From Luteibacter sp. 9135 (lineage in GTDB: Bacteria; Pseudomonadota; Gammaproteobacteria; Xanthomonadales; Rhodanobacteraceae), in the NCBI RefSeq assembly GCF_000745005.1, contig NZ_JQNB01000001.1:3961501-4025500 (forward strand): a stretch of DNA of 64,000 bases, read 5' to 3'. The position numbers were made by a program, and so were the translations under genes. Position 1 is the first letter of the stretch, and every line of letters starts with the position of its first letter. Positions 52,674 through 63,038 of this stretch are shown here, piece by piece. The notes under the pieces were generated by a model. That model was not told the DNA's origin and did no database searches. It saw only the letters and a list, made by a program, of their open reading frames with translations.

Positions 52674-54013
52674 GCAGCGACTCCAGTGGTGACCGTGCCG
52701 GCAGGGCCGTCGACGATCGACCGGCCATGCGTCACGTAGTATTCGAATTCGTGCCAGAAGTGGAACAGGAAACCCTGCACCGGCCACGCCGCGGCTTCGC
52801 CGAACGCGCAGATGGTGTGGCCCTCGATCTGGCCCGCGATGGCCTTGAGGCGGTGCAGGTCGTCTTCCGTGCCCTTGCCGTCCACGATGCGCGACAGGAC
52901 GCGGTGCATCCAGCCGGTGCCTTCGCGGCACGGGGTGCACTGACCACACGACTCGGCCATGTAGAAGCGCGAGATGCGATGGCACGCACGCACCATGCAG
53001 GTGGTGTCGTCCATCACGATGACCGCGCCGGAACCCAGGCCCGAACCCGCCTTCTGCAGCGAGTCGTAGTCCATGGTGCATTCCATGATCTTCTCGGCGG
53101 GCAGCACCTTCATCGACGAGCCGCCCGGGATGCAGGCCTTGAGCTTACGGCCTTCGCGCATGCCGCCGGCCATCTGCAGCAGGTCGGCGAACGGCGTGCC
53201 CAGCTTGATCTCGAAGTTGCCCGGCTTGGCCACGTGGCCGGACACCGAGAAGATCTTCGGGCCGCCGTTATTCGGCTTGCCGATGTTGAGGAACCACTCC
53301 GCACCGTTGCGCAGGATGGCCGGCACCGAGGCGTAGGTCTCGGTGTTGTTGATCGTGGTCGGACGACCGTACAGGCCGAAGCCGGCCGGGAACGGCGGCT
53401 TGAAGCGCGGCTGGCCCTTCTTGCCTTCCAGCGATTCCATCAGCGCGGTTTCTTCGCCGCAGATGTACGCGCCGGCGCCGAGCGCGTTGTAGATGTCGAC
53501 GTCGATGCCCGTGCCGCCGATATCCTTGCCGAGCAGGCCGGCTGCGTAGGCTTCCGCCAGCGCTTCCTCGATGTGCTCGAACGGCTCGTGGTGGAACTCG
53601 CCGCGCAGGTAGTTATAGGCGACGGTCGAACCAGTGCAGTAGCACGCGATCGCCAGGCCTTCGATGACCGCATGCGGGTTGAAGCGCAGGATGTCACGGT
53701 CCTTGCAGGTGCCCGGCTCGGATTCGTCCGAGTTGCACAGGATGTACTTCTGACCCGGTGCCGTGCGCGGCATGAAGGACCACTTCAGGCCCGTCGGGAA
53801 GCCTGCGCCGCCGCGACCGCGCAGCGCGCTCTTCTTGATCTCTTCGATCAGCGCGGCGGGGTCCGGCTTTTCGGCCAGGATCTTGCGCCATGCCTTGTAG
53901 CCGTCCATCTTCTCGTAGCTGTCGAGCGCCCAGGGCTTCTCGAAATGCAACGTGGTGTAGACGACCTGGTGTTCCTGCGGTGCGGGTCCGACCGGACCAG
54001 TGGTGCTAGCCAT
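52670..54013 (-). CDS. nuoF: NADH-quinone oxidoreductase subunit F
   Basis: A 447-residue flavoprotein that oxidises NADH. It shows the NADH/FMN glycine-rich motif [19 protein letters not shown] near 65-83, a second motif [19 protein letters not shown] near 175-193, and the N3 [4Fe-4S] motif [15 protein letters not shown] near 355. The reading frame overlaps nuoG and is 10 bases from nuoE. Confidence 0.97.
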   Translation of the reverse strand: MASTTGPVGPAPQEHQVVYTTLHFEKPWALDSYEKMDGYKAWRKILAEKPDPAALIEEIKKSALRGRGGAGFPTGLKWSFMPRTAPGQKYILCNSDESEPGTCKDRDILRFNPHAVIEGLAIACYCTGSTVAYNYLRGEFHHEPFEHIEEALAEAYAAGLLGKDIGGTGIDVDIYNALGAGAYICGEETALMESLEGKKGQPRFKPPFPAGFGLYGRPTTINNTETYASVPAILRNGAEWFLNIGKPNNGGPKIFSVSGHVAKPGNFEIKLGTPFADLLQMAGGMREGRKLKACIPGGSSMKVLPAEKIMECTMDYDSLQKAGSGLGSGAVIVMDDTTCMVRACHRISRFYMAESCGQCTPCREGTGWMHRVLSRIVDGKGTEDDLHRLKAIAGQIEGHTICAFGEAAAWPVQGFLFHFWHEFEYYVTHGRSIVDGPAGTVTTGVAA

Positions 54014-54023
54014 TGCCCTTACC

Positions 54024-54551
54024 TCACTTCAGACCGTCGAGGATCGCGTCGACCGATTCGGTCGTCAGCTTCTCGTGGTAATGACCATTGACCACCATCA
54101 TCGGCGCACCGGCACACGCGGCCAGGCATTCCTCTTCCTGCTTGAGGTAGACGCGACCGTCGGCGGTGCTTTCGCCCGTCCTGATGCCCAGCTTCTTCTC
54201 GCAATGGCGCACGAGGCCCTCGGCCCCGTTCAGCCAGCACGAGATGTTGGTGCAGATGGCGACGTTGTTGCGGCCGACCGGCGAGGTCTCGAACATCGAG
54301 TAGAAGCTGGCGACCTCGTAGGCCCAGATGGGCGGCAGGTCGAGGTATTTGGCGACCGCGGTGATCAGCTCGTCGGTCAGGTAGCCGACGTTCTGTTCCT
54401 GCGCCGCCATCAGCGACTGGATGAGGGCCGAACGCTTGCGGTCGGGCGGAAACTTGGACACCCAGTGGTCGATGTGCTGACGGGTGTGATCGTTGAGCAC
54501 GGCAAGGGGATCGACGTCCTTGACCTGCTCGAAATGACCGGTGGCTTTCAT
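54024..54551 (-). CDS. nuoE: NADH-quinone oxidoreductase subunit E
   Basis: A 175-residue thioredoxin-fold subunit with the N1a [2Fe-2S] cluster. The ligands are in [14 protein letters not shown] and CLAACAGAP. The N-terminal helical part binds NuoF. It lies 21 bases after nuoD. Confidence 0.97.
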   Translation of the reverse strand: MKATGHFEQVKDVDPLAVLNDHTRQHIDHWVSKFPPDRKRSALIQSLMAAQEQNVGYLTDELITAVAKYLDLPPIWAYEVASFYSMFETSPVGRNNVAICTNISCWLNGAEGLVRHCEKKLGIRTGESTADGRVYLKQEEECLAACAGAPMMVVNGHYHEKLTTESVDAILDGLK

Positions 54552-54572
54552 GATTCAGTTCACTCCGTCGAC

Positions 54573-55826
54573 TTAGCGGTCGACTTCGCCGAAGACGAGA
54601 TCGTAGGTGCCAATCATCGCGACGACGTCGGCGAGCATGTGGCCCCTCACGATCGCGTCCATGGAAGACAGGTGCGCGAAGCCGGGCGCGCGCAGGTGCA
54701 CGCGGAAGGGCTTGTTGGCGCCGTCGGACACGAGGTAGCAGCCGAATTCGCCCTTGGGCGCCTCGACCGCGGCGTAGGTTTCGCCGGCGGGTACGCCGTA
54801 GCCTTCGGTGAAGAGTTTGAAGTGATGGATAAGGGCTTCCATGTCGTTCTTCATTTCTTCACGGCTGGGCGGTGCGACCTTGTAGTTCTGCACCATGACC
54901 GGACCGGGGTTGGCCTTGAGCCAGGCCACGCACTGCTTGATGATCGCGTTGGACTGGCGCATTTCCTCGACGCGGACCAGGTAGCGGTCGTAGCAGTCGC
55001 CGTTGACGCCCACCGGGATATCGAAATCCATGTCCGCGTAGGCGGCGTACGGCTGCTTCTTGCGCAGGTCCCAGGCGATGCCCGAGCCGCGCAGCATCGC
55101 GCCGGTCATGCCCCAGGCCTGGGCCTTCTCGGGCGGAATGACACCGATGCCCACCGTACGCTGCTTCCAGATACGGTTGTTGGTCAGCAGCGATTCGTAT
55201 TCGTCGACGCGCGCCGGGAAGTCGTTGGTGAACTCCGTGAGGTAGTCCAGCATCGAACCTTCGCGCCAGGCGTTCAGGCGCTTGAGGTCGCCACCCTTGT
55301 GCCAGGGCGACTCGCGGTACCTCGACATCTGCTCGGGCAGGTCACGGTAGACGCCGCCCGGACGGTAGTACGTGGCGTGCATGCGCGCGCCCGACACCGC
55401 CTCGTAGACGTCCATCAGTTCCTCGCGCTCACGGAACGCATAGAGGAACACGGCCATGGCGCCCAGATCGAGCGCATTCGAACCCACCCACATGAGGTGG
55501 TTGAGGATGCGGGTGATCTCGTCGAACATCGTGCGGATGTACTGCGCACGCACCGGCGCCTCGATCCCCATCAGGTTCTCGATGGCGCGCACGTAGGCGT
55601 GTTCGTTGCACATCATCGACACGTAGTCGAGGCGGTCCATGTAACCGATGGACTGGTTGAACGGCTTGGACTCGGCCAGCTTCTCGGTGCCACGGTGCAG
55701 CAGGCCGATGTGCGGATCGGCACGCACGATGGTCTCGCCGTCCATCTCCAGCACCAGGCGCAGCACGCCGTGCGCAGCGGGATGCTGCGGGCCGAAGTTC
55801 ATCGTGTAATTGCGGATTTCTTCCAC
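54573..55826 (-). CDS. nuoD: NADH-quinone oxidoreductase subunit D
   Basis: A 417-residue subunit related to the large subunit of NiFe hydrogenases; it lines the quinone site. The conserved start [19 protein letters not shown] contains the quinone-site histidine, and the protein ends LVFGEVDR. It is separate from NuoC (some bacteria fuse the two). GTG start, 3 bases after the nuoC stop. Confidence 0.97.
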   Translation of the reverse strand: MEEIRNYTMNFGPQHPAAHGVLRLVLEMDGETIVRADPHIGLLHRGTEKLAESKPFNQSIGYMDRLDYVSMMCNEHAYVRAIENLMGIEAPVRAQYIRTMFDEITRILNHLMWVGSNALDLGAMAVFLYAFREREELMDVYEAVSGARMHATYYRPGGVYRDLPEQMSRYRESPWHKGGDLKRLNAWREGSMLDYLTEFTNDFPARVDEYESLLTNNRIWKQRTVGIGVIPPEKAQAWGMTGAMLRGSGIAWDLRKKQPYAAYADMDFDIPVGVNGDCYDRYLVRVEEMRQSNAIIKQCVAWLKANPGPVMVQNYKVAPPSREEMKNDMEALIHHFKLFTEGYGVPAGETYAAVEAPKGEFGCYLVSDGANKPFRVHLRAPGFAHLSSMDAIVRGHMLADVVAMIGTYDLVFGEVDR

Positions 55827-55829
55827 GGC

Positions 55830-56558
55830 TTAATTCTCCCGCCAGTGATCGGCGGATTCCGCCCTGGCCTGATCGAGGTCGGCATCGTTGCGGATCGTGC
55901 GCGGCACCAGCACGCGCGGCTCGATCGAGACCGGTTCGTAGACGACACGCTTCTGCTCGGGGTCGTAGCGGACCTCGACATTGCCGATGAGCGGGAAATC
56001 CTTGCGGAACGGGTGGCCGACGAAGCCATAGTCCGTGAGGATGCGGCGGAGGTCGGGGTGGCCGTCGAAGATGATGCCGAACAGGTCGAAGGTTTCGCGC
56101 TCGAACCAGTCGGCGCCCGGGAAGATCGGCGTGATCGACGGCACTACCGGGAACGCGTCGTCCTCGCAGAACGCGCGCAGGCGGATGCGCTGGTTCAGCT
56201 CGATCGACAGCAGGTGGATGATGGCGGCATAGCGACGCGGCTGCTCGACCTGGCGCGGACGCTCCGCCCAGGTGAAGCGGCCGGCGCTCTGCCCTTCGAC
56301 ACCACGCGAGAAGCTTTCGCCGTGCGCGGTGTCGGTATCCCACTCGGTCTGGCCGTAGCTGAGGTAATCGATACCGCAGACGTCGATGACGATGGTGAAG
56401 CGGAAGCCGGTCTCGTCGCGCAGCGCCGTGGCGACGGCGGTCAGGTCGCGCGGGGACACCTCGGCGGTGACCTCGTTGCGCTCGACCTTCACCGTCAGCA
56501 TGTCGCCGAAACGCGCGGCGAGGCGTTCGACCAGCGAGGTCTCGTTAGTAACGCTCAT
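55830..56558 (-). CDS. nuoC: NADH-quinone oxidoreductase subunit C
   Basis: A 242-residue peripheral-arm subunit. The conserved motif [22 protein letters not shown], followed by [12 protein letters not shown], is diagnostic of the 30-kDa subunit family. A variable insertion (about 78-105, including [12 protein letters not shown]) follows the first domain. Spacing to nuoB is 15 bases. Confidence 0.97.
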   Translation of the reverse strand: MSVTNETSLVERLAARFGDMLTVKVERNEVTAEVSPRDLTAVATALRDETGFRFTIVIDVCGIDYLSYGQTEWDTDTAHGESFSRGVEGQSAGRFTWAERPRQVEQPRRYAAIIHLLSIELNQRIRLRAFCEDDAFPVVPSITPIFPGADWFERETFDLFGIIFDGHPDLRRILTDYGFVGHPFRKDFPLIGNVEVRYDPEQKRVVYEPVSIEPRVLVPRTIRNDADLDQARAESADHWREN

Positions 56559-56573
56559 GTTCGAAAGCCCTGT

Positions 56574-57118
<545 letters not shown>

Positions 57119-57128
<10 letters not shown>

Positions 57129-57475
57129 TCGAGCGCTCCCTTCTTCCAGACGTAAGCGAAGCCGACGACGAGTAGCGCGAGGAACAGCGCCATCTCGACC
57201 AGGGCGATCAGGCCGATCTTGTCGAACACCACCGCCCATGGGAACAGGAAGGCAATTTCGAGATCGAAGATGATGAAGAGGATGGCGATGAGGTAGTAGC
57301 GCACGTCGAACTTCATGCGCGCGTCCTCGAAGGCCTCGAAGCCGCACTCGTAGGGCGAGAGCTTCTCGGCGTCGGGACGACGCGGGCCGGCGAGCATGCC
57401 GAGCGTCATGAGCACGACGCCCAGGCCGACAGCGACGCCGATGAACAACAGGACGGGCCAATATTGGGCAAGCAC
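57119..57475 (-). CDS. nuoA: NADH-quinone oxidoreductase subunit A
   Basis: A 118-residue membrane subunit with three helices and the conserved loop [20 protein letters not shown] near the quinone chamber. It is the first gene of the operon nuoA-N, which here contains all fourteen genes in the standard order without insertions. GTG start. The common upstream neighbours secG and tRNA-Leu are not present. Confidence 0.96.
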
Positions 57476-57793
57476 GATGCTGCGTACCTCCGCGCCTCAC
57501 TGGGCGCATCAGTGACCGTCGACGGGGACGAGCGGTCCGGCTAGGGTCGCCGAAGCTTTTTTCGAATCGATCCAAACGGGCCGATCCGTGTCGACGCGAT
57601 GGGCGCGCCAACGACTCCGGATATCCACAATCTCACGTTGGGGAACCGGACTATTGTACCAGTGCGTGCAGGTATACCTACAAGCCTTAATGCGGGAAAA
57701 ACATCGCCGCAAGGCGGAAAAGCGGTAGCCGCGACGCATTCGCACACTTTTGCCGTCACATGGCCTGCACGCAATGCCGGGCGGCGCGCGCGA
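57476..57793. other. Gap upstream of nuoA
   Basis: The 318 bases must contain the nuo promoter. On the minus strand TACAAT (57653-57658) is a good -10 and TTGTAG (57678-57683) a poor -35 with a 19-base spacer. No coding region, tRNA or strong terminator is visible for the genes arriving from the right. Confidence 0.4.
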
Positions 57794-58153
57794 TTACATC
57801 GTCTGGGTCGGACGCTCCGAAGCCAGGCTGCCGGCGAGCAGGGCCTCGATCCGCTGGCGGGCAGCCTCGCTTTCGGGCGATTCGCTGAACTGAATGCCGA
57901 CCCCCGCGGTACGGTTACCCTGGGCGCCCACCGGCGTGATCCAGACCACCTTGCCGGCAACGGAGAGGCGCTCGTTCTCGTCGATCAGGGTGACCAGCAG
58001 GGCCACTTCATCGCCCAGGCCGTAGCGCTGGGCAGTGGGCGCGAACAGCCCGCCGGTCTTCAGGAAAGGCATGTACGCGATGTATAGCGCGTTGACGTCC
58101 TTGATCTTCAGCGAAAGGATACCCTGACGCGGCGATGAGGCGGTGGCGTTCAT
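57794..58153 (-). CDS. PilZ-domain protein
   Basis: A 119-residue protein of the type IV pilus PilZ family, encoded near holB as in many Xanthomonadaceae and Pseudomonas. The fold is visible as ILSLKIKDVNALYIAYMPFL, then GDEVALLVTLI and AGKVVWITPVGAQGNRTAGVGIQF. The c-di-GMP-binding RxxxR motif is missing, as in the canonical PilZ that works in pilus assembly by protein contacts. The PIG-L gene lies between it and holB. Confidence 0.9.
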   Translation of the reverse strand: MNATASSPRQGILSLKIKDVNALYIAYMPFLKTGGLFAPTAQRYGLGDEVALLVTLIDENERLSVAGKVVWITPVGAQGNRTAGVGIQFSESPESEAARQRIEALLAGSLASERPTQTM

Positions 58154-58187
58154 GCAAGCGATTTCCCCGTATTGAGGGCCATCCTAG

Positions 58188-59171
58188 CTAGCCGACCGTC
58201 CGGGCCACAAGCCCGGCCGGCTCCGGGGCCTCGCACGCCCACCCGTAGTGGTCGTAGATCCACGGCGTGGCCAGGTCGGCGGTGAGCTTGACGAAAGCCG
58301 GGCCGGGCGCGCCACGCAGGCGCAACTGCCAGCCACCGTCCACCGCCTCCAGCGGCGCCTTGCGCCACGGCCAGGCCACCACGCCCTGCCCGTCCGCCAC
58401 CACGATGCGCAACCGGCGGCGGGCCAGGACGCCCGGATGCCACGGCAAGGGCAGCAGCCCGGTGCCCGGCGCGGCGGCCGGGCGGTCGAAGCGCTCGGGG
58501 CGCGACGCCACGCCGAGCATGCGCTTGCGACTGAGCGCCACCTGGGTTTCGTGCTCCAGCACGGCGGCCAGCTTGGTCGCCTGGCGCTCGGCATCCAGGT
58601 CGGGAACGATCAGGTCGTCCGGCGCGCTGCGCTCGGTGCCGTGCACCATATAAGTGAGGATGTCGGCCGTCGAGCCCGCGGCGGCCAGGGCCAGGCGTGC
58701 CAGCACGTGGGCGGAGCCATGGTCCGGATGCGCGTCGCCCAGGTCGGGAATGACCACCAGCGTGGGGCGCACGCGCTCGATCACTCGCTTCACGGACGTC
58801 AGGGCCGCGGTGTGCCGCAGGCGCAGTTCGTCGGTGACCTGCATGTCGTGCCAGCCCAGCGCATGCAGTTGGTCGGGCGGGACGCCCAGCCGGCCCAACG
58901 CGCCGGCCACTTCGCGCCGACGGCGTGCACCCCAGCGGCGGCGGGCCGCCGCGTCGATGAGCACACGGCGCTCCAGCCAGCGCTGCGGCCAGGGGTTGTT
59001 GTCCCCGTCGGTCAACAGCAGGACGTCAGCCCGGCCACCCTGGGCCAGGGTGCGCTGGATAAGCATGCCGGCGGCCAGCGACTCGTCGTCCGGATGGGGG
59101 GCGACGACGAGCAGGCGGGTGCCGCCGTCGATGACGGGGTCACGATACAAAGCGGATTCCTTGCACATCAT
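58188..59171 (-). CDS. PIG-L family deacetylase
   Basis: A 327-residue zinc-dependent deacetylase of the LmbE/PIG-L family, which acts on N-acetylglucosamine-type or similar conjugates. The metal-binding motif APHPDDESLAAG is near residues 26-37, and the second HPDH appears in DLGDAHPDHGSAHV. The C-terminal 100 residues are a separate beta-rich region (WQLRLRGAPGPAFVKLTADL) with no family I can name. Two ATG codons are adjacent at 59168 and 59171. It is inserted between holB and pilZ, perhaps co-transcribed. Confidence 0.88.
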   Translation of the reverse strand: MMCKESALYRDPVIDGGTRLLVVAPHPDDESLAAGMLIQRTLAQGGRADVLLLTDGDNNPWPQRWLERRVLIDAAARRRWGARRRREVAGALGRLGVPPDQLHALGWHDMQVTDELRLRHTAALTSVKRVIERVRPTLVVIPDLGDAHPDHGSAHVLARLALAAAGSTADILTYMVHGTERSAPDDLIVPDLDAERQATKLAAVLEHETQVALSRKRMLGVASRPERFDRPAAAPGTGLLPLPWHPGVLARRRLRIVVADGQGVVAWPWRKAPLEAVDGGWQLRLRGAPGPAFVKLTADLATPWIYDHYGWACEAPEPAGLVARTVG

Positions 59172-59212
59172 TATGACAGTCGCATTAAGACCGACCGGCC
59201 GATAAGGCCGCG

Positions 59213-60175
59213 TCAACGCCAGGCCGCGAGCAGTTCGAGAAGGATCAGGTCGACCCGCAGGGGACCACGCAGGGCATCCCGCGCCCGGTTGGCCCGGCTG
59301 TACCACTGGTCCAGCGTTTCGTCGTCCATCTGGCTTTCCAGTGGCGCCGGGGTGCCCGCGGTACGGGCGCGCAGTTCGTCGGCCACGGCCTGCGCGGCAA
59401 ACCAGAGGTAACGCGCCGGCTGGGCGGCCTGCCAGCGCTTGATCACTTCCATGGCGTCGCCGCGTCCGGCGGCCAGGGCGCGCAGGTCCTTGCGCACCTC
59501 GTCGCGTTGGCGCAGGGCGCCGTCGGCGGCCCACTCGCGCGCCATGCCCGGGTTGCCGCCCGCGGCCTCGAGCGCGGCGGGCGCATCGGCCACGCCCTCG
59601 GCCGCCAGCCATGCAAGCGAAACGTCCCGCGAGGGCACCAGGAAATCGACGCGCTGGCAGCGGCTGCGGATCGTGGCGGGAAGCCGGGCAGGCTCGTCGG
59701 CCACCAGCACCAGCAGCGTGGCCGGCGTGGGTTCTTCCAGCGTCTTCAGCAAGGCGTTGGCGGCGGCCGCGTTCATGGCATCGGCCGGGTCCACGGTAGC
59801 GACCTGCCAGCCGCCGAACTGGCTGGACATGGCCAGCCGCTGGGACAGGTCGCGGATCTGGTCGACGACGATCTCGCTGCGGGTGACGCCGTCCTTGCGC
59901 AGGCCGAACGACAGGGTCACCCGGTCCGGATGGGTGCCCGCCGCCAGGAACTGGCAGCTACGGCACTGGCCACACGGCGCGCCGTTGACCGGCTGTTGGC
60001 AGAGTAGCCCGCGGACGAACACCGAGAGGAAATCCCGCTTGCCCAGCCCGGCGGGGCCGGCCAGCAGCAGCGCATGGGGCAAGGCGTCGCGGTCGCGGCG
60101 GGCCTGCAGGCGGTCCCAGGCCTCCGCGTGCCAGGGGCGCAGGCCGGCGTGGTGCGGGGGTATCGTTACTGGCAT
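59213..60175 (-). CDS. holB: DNA polymerase III subunit delta prime
   Basis: The 320-residue clamp-loader subunit. The N-terminal AAA+ fold has a P-loop-like GPAGLGKRDF at about 40-49, the zinc module C-x8-C-x2-C-x2-C (CQQPVNGAPCGQCRSC), and the sensor-like LLKTLEEPTPATLLVLVAD with the SRC motif IRSRCQRVDF. ATG at 60175 overlaps the mltG stop by 10 bases. tmk, which often lies between mltG and holB, is absent here. Confidence 0.94.
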   Translation of the reverse strand: MPVTIPPHHAGLRPWHAEAWDRLQARRDRDALPHALLLAGPAGLGKRDFLSVFVRGLLCQQPVNGAPCGQCRSCQFLAAGTHPDRVTLSFGLRKDGVTRSEIVVDQIRDLSQRLAMSSQFGGWQVATVDPADAMNAAAANALLKTLEEPTPATLLVLVADEPARLPATIRSRCQRVDFLVPSRDVSLAWLAAEGVADAPAALEAAGGNPGMAREWAADGALRQRDEVRKDLRALAAGRGDAMEVIKRWQAAQPARYLWFAAQAVADELRARTAGTPAPLESQMDDETLDQWYSRANRARDALRGPLRVDLILLELLAAWR

Positions 60176-61191
60176 CGCTTCAACTGGTAACAGGCCACGG
60201 CCCGGTTGTGTTCGTCGAGGGTATCCGAGAAAACGTGGCTGCCGTCGCCACGGGCGACGAAATACAGCGCCTTGCCGCCGGCGGGATGCAACGTCGCCTC
60301 GATCGCCGCGCGGCCAGGCAGCGCGATCGGTGTCGGCGGCAGGCCCACGCGGGTATACGTATTGTAAGGGGTATCGGTGGTGAGGTCGCTCTTGTGGATC
60401 TTGCCCGCGTACGCCGCGCCCATGCCATAGATCACGGTCGGGTCGGTCTGCAACAGCATGCGACCCTCCAGCCGCCGCATGAACACGCCGGCGATCCGCG
60501 GACGCTCGTCCGCCCTGCCCGTTTCCTTTTCTACGATGGACGCCAGGATCAGCGCCTCGTATGGCGAGGCCAGCGGCAGGTCGGGCGCGCGCGAGGCCCA
60601 CGCCGTGTCCAGCGTCTTGCCCATCGCCACGTAAGCCCGCTTGAGGATGCTCGAATCCTTGTCGCCCTTGACGTAGGCATAGGTCTCCGGAAGGAAACGC
60701 CCTTCCGGGTTGTCGTCCTCCGGGCCGCCGACCAGCCGCATGATGGCGGCATCGTCGAGCCCGGCGGTGTCGTGCGTGAGCACGGGTGCCGCGGCCAGCG
60801 TGCGACGCAGGTCGGCGAAGGTCCAGCCGTCCACGATGGTCAGGTTGCGCTGCATGACCCGGCCGTTGGCCATGTCGCCCAGCAGGTCACGCGGCGTCAT
60901 GCCCGGACGCAGGGCGAACTCGCCGGCATGGAGCCTGCCGGCCACGCGCATCTCCATGGCCAGCAGCCGCCAGTAGAACGGCGAAGCGCGGGTGGCGCCG
61001 CGCGAACGCAGGTCGCGCACGATGTCCCGGAACGACGCGCCACGCGCTACGTCGATGCTCTGCCCGGTGGAGGCGACGGCCAACGGCTTACGGGCGAAGC
61101 GCGCCCAGTCGAACCATAGCCAGCCGCCCGCAAAGATACCTCCCAGCAATACGAGCAGGAGGACGACCCGCCACCGGGCGAAGCCGCGCAT
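60166..61191 (-). CDS. mltG: Endolytic murein transglycosylase MltG
   Basis: A 341-residue inner-membrane protein that cleaves nascent glycan strands and sets their length. It has one N-terminal membrane helix (about 8-28), a LysM-like region, and the YceG catalytic domain with the glutamate in ASIVEKETG followed by RRLEGRMLLQTDPTVIYGMG. It ends in PYNTYTRVGLPPTPIALPG and VARGDGSHVFSDTLDEHN motifs. The ATG overlaps the fabF stop (ATGA). Confidence 0.95.
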   Translation of the reverse strand: MRGFARWRVVLLLVLLGGIFAGGWLWFDWARFARKPLAVASTGQSIDVARGASFRDIVRDLRSRGATRASPFYWRLLAMEMRVAGRLHAGEFALRPGMTPRDLLGDMANGRVMQRNLTIVDGWTFADLRRTLAAAPVLTHDTAGLDDAAIMRLVGGPEDDNPEGRFLPETYAYVKGDKDSSILKRAYVAMGKTLDTAWASRAPDLPLASPYEALILASIVEKETGRADERPRIAGVFMRRLEGRMLLQTDPTVIYGMGAAYAGKIHKSDLTTDTPYNTYTRVGLPPTPIALPGRAAIEATLHPAGGKALYFVARGDGSHVFSDTLDEHNRAVACYQLKRCQ

Positions 61192-62480
61192 CAGAGGCGA
61201 CGGAATACGAGCGTGCCGTTCGTGCCGCCGAAGCCGAACGAGTTGGATACGACGACGTCGATATCCGCCTTCTCCGCCTGGTTGGGCACGAGGTCCATGC
61301 CGAGGGCAGCGACCTCCGGGTCCACCGTTTCAAGGTTCATCGTCGGCGGCATGATGCCGTCGCGGATGGCCATGATCGAGAAGATGGCTTCCACGCCGCC
61401 CGCGGCACCCAGCAGGTGACCGGTGACCGACTTGGTCGAGCTGACCGAGAAGGCACCCTTCTTCGTGGCGTGCTCGCCGAATACGTTGCGGATGGCCTTG
61501 GCTTCGCCCAGATCGCCCACCGGCGTGGAGGTGCCGTGCGCGTTGACGTAGCGGACATCCTCGGCCTTCAGACCGGCGTCGTGCAGCGCGTTGCGCATGG
61601 CCAGTTCCGCACCGTCGCCGCTGGGCGAGGTGATGTGGAAGGCGTCGCCGCTCATGCCGAAGCCCACCAGTTCCGCGAGGATGGTGGCACCCCGCGCCTT
61701 GGCGAACTCGTATTCCTCGAGCATCAGCATGCCCGCGCCGTTGGACAGCAGGAAGCCGTCGCGCCCCGTGTCCCATGGACGGCTGGCGTGCACCGGGTCG
61801 TCGTTGCGCGTGGACATGGCCTTGGCCGAGCAGAAACCCGCCATGGCCGTGGGCGTGGTGGCAAACTCGGCGCCGCCGGCGATCATGGCATCGGCGTCGC
61901 CGTACTGGATCAGGCGCATGGCCATGCCGATGTTGTGCGCGGCCGTGGTGCATGCCGACACCAGTGCGATGTTCGGGCCCTTCAGGCCGTGGTAGATCGA
62001 CAGGTTGCCGGCCACCATGTTGATGATCGAGCTGGGCACGTAAAACGGCGAGACCTTGCGCGGCCCCTTCTCGGCCAGCTCCAGCGCCGTGCCCTCGATG
62101 GTGTGCAGGCCGCCGATACCGGCACCGGCTGCGACGCCGATGCGGCCCGCGTTCTCGGCCGTGACGACCAGGCGCGACTGACGGAAGGCATGGGTGCCGG
62201 CGACGATGCCGTAATGAATGAAAGGATCCATCCGCTTGAAGTCCTTCGCCACGGCGCGCCGCTCGTCGTCGGGCATGTCGGCGCCGACGAAGAAGGCATC
62301 CACCGGGTCGAAGTCCTTCACCTCACCCGCGATACGGGTGGAGTAGGCGGTGGCATCGAATTCGGACACCGGACCGATGCCGCTGTTGCCTTCGACCACG
62401 TTCTTCCAGGCGGTGGCTACATCGTTGCCGACCGGCGAGATGATGCCCATGCCGGTCACTACCACACGTCGCTTACTCAT
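61191..62480 (-). CDS. fabF: 3-oxoacyl-ACP synthase II
   Basis: The elongating condensing enzyme of type II fatty acid synthesis. The 429 residues, slightly longer than E. coli FabF, contain the Cys-His-His triad in VSACTTAAH, NAHGTSTPVGD and KSVTGHLLGAAGG. The protein ends with FGFGGTNGTLVFRRL. It follows acpP across a terminator-like hairpin and is translationally coupled to mltG. Confidence 0.96.
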   Translation of the reverse strand: MSKRRVVVTGMGIISPVGNDVATAWKNVVEGNSGIGPVSEFDATAYSTRIAGEVKDFDPVDAFFVGADMPDDERRAVAKDFKRMDPFIHYGIVAGTHAFRQSRLVVTAENAGRIGVAAGAGIGGLHTIEGTALELAEKGPRKVSPFYVPSSIINMVAGNLSIYHGLKGPNIALVSACTTAAHNIGMAMRLIQYGDADAMIAGGAEFATTPTAMAGFCSAKAMSTRNDDPVHASRPWDTGRDGFLLSNGAGMLMLEEYEFAKARGATILAELVGFGMSGDAFHITSPSGDGAELAMRNALHDAGLKAEDVRYVNAHGTSTPVGDLGEAKAIRNVFGEHATKKGAFSVSSTKSVTGHLLGAAGGVEAIFSIMAIRDGIMPPTMNLETVDPEVAALGMDLVPNQAEKADIDVVVSNSFGFGGTNGTLVFRRL

Positions 62481-62547
62481 GCGTTCTCATCCTCAACTGT
62501 TTCCGCACACAGACCATACGCGGGCGCAGGTTGCGTTTGCCGCAAAC

Positions 62548-62570
62548 GAAAACTGCGCCGTTAGGCGCAG
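62548..62570 (-). terminator. Hairpin between acpP and fabF
   Basis: CTGCGCC (62553-62559) and GGCGCAG (62564-62570) enclose GTTA. On the minus strand the stem is followed by TTTTCGTTT. It probably releases a separate abundant acpP mRNA with partial read-through to fabF. Confidence 0.75.
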
Positions 62571-62629
62571 CTTCCATGTCGCTCGGAGATCGACGGGAGG
62601 CGCGCCTCCGATCGACAACCAGCAGCTAA

Positions 62630-62869
62630 TCAGCTCTTCTGGTGACTATTGACGTAGTCGATAGCCTGCTGGACGGTCGTGATCTTTTCAGCTTCTTCGT
62701 CCGGGATCTCGCACTCGAACTCTTCTTCGAGAGCCATCACGAGCTCGACGGTGTCGAGCGAGTCGGCGCCGAGATCGTCCACGAACGAAGCGTTGTTGGT
62801 GACTTCGTCTTCCTTAACGCCAAGCTGCTCTACGACGATCTTCTTGACACGCTCTTCGATGGTGCTCAT
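62630..62869 (-). CDS. acpP: Acyl carrier protein
   Basis: A 79-residue, acidic carrier of growing acyl chains. The phosphopantetheine attachment serine is S37 in [18 protein letters not shown]. Length and charge are typical. It lies between fabG and fabF. Confidence 0.98.
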   Translation of the reverse strand: MSTIEERVKKIVVEQLGVKEDEVTNNASFVDDLGADSLDTVELVMALEEEFECEIPDEEAEKITTVQQAIDYVNSHQKS

Positions 62870-63038
62870 GTTGCCTTTACCTCCCGAGGGAAAAATTCGG
62901 CGGCATTGTAGTCGCTAAGGCCGGAGCCCGCCAACACAACGCCGCCACGTAGATAACGCCCGACTTTTCTGGGCCAGGCGCGAAACAGCGATTGTCTCTC
63001 AAAAACGTGCCGGTGGCGACTGCCGCCGACGACGATCG

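Noticed and set aside
57476..57793. Search for secG and tRNA-Leu upstream of nuoA, as found in many relatives
   Set aside because: No tRNA cloverleaf and no SecG-like frame is visible in this gap.
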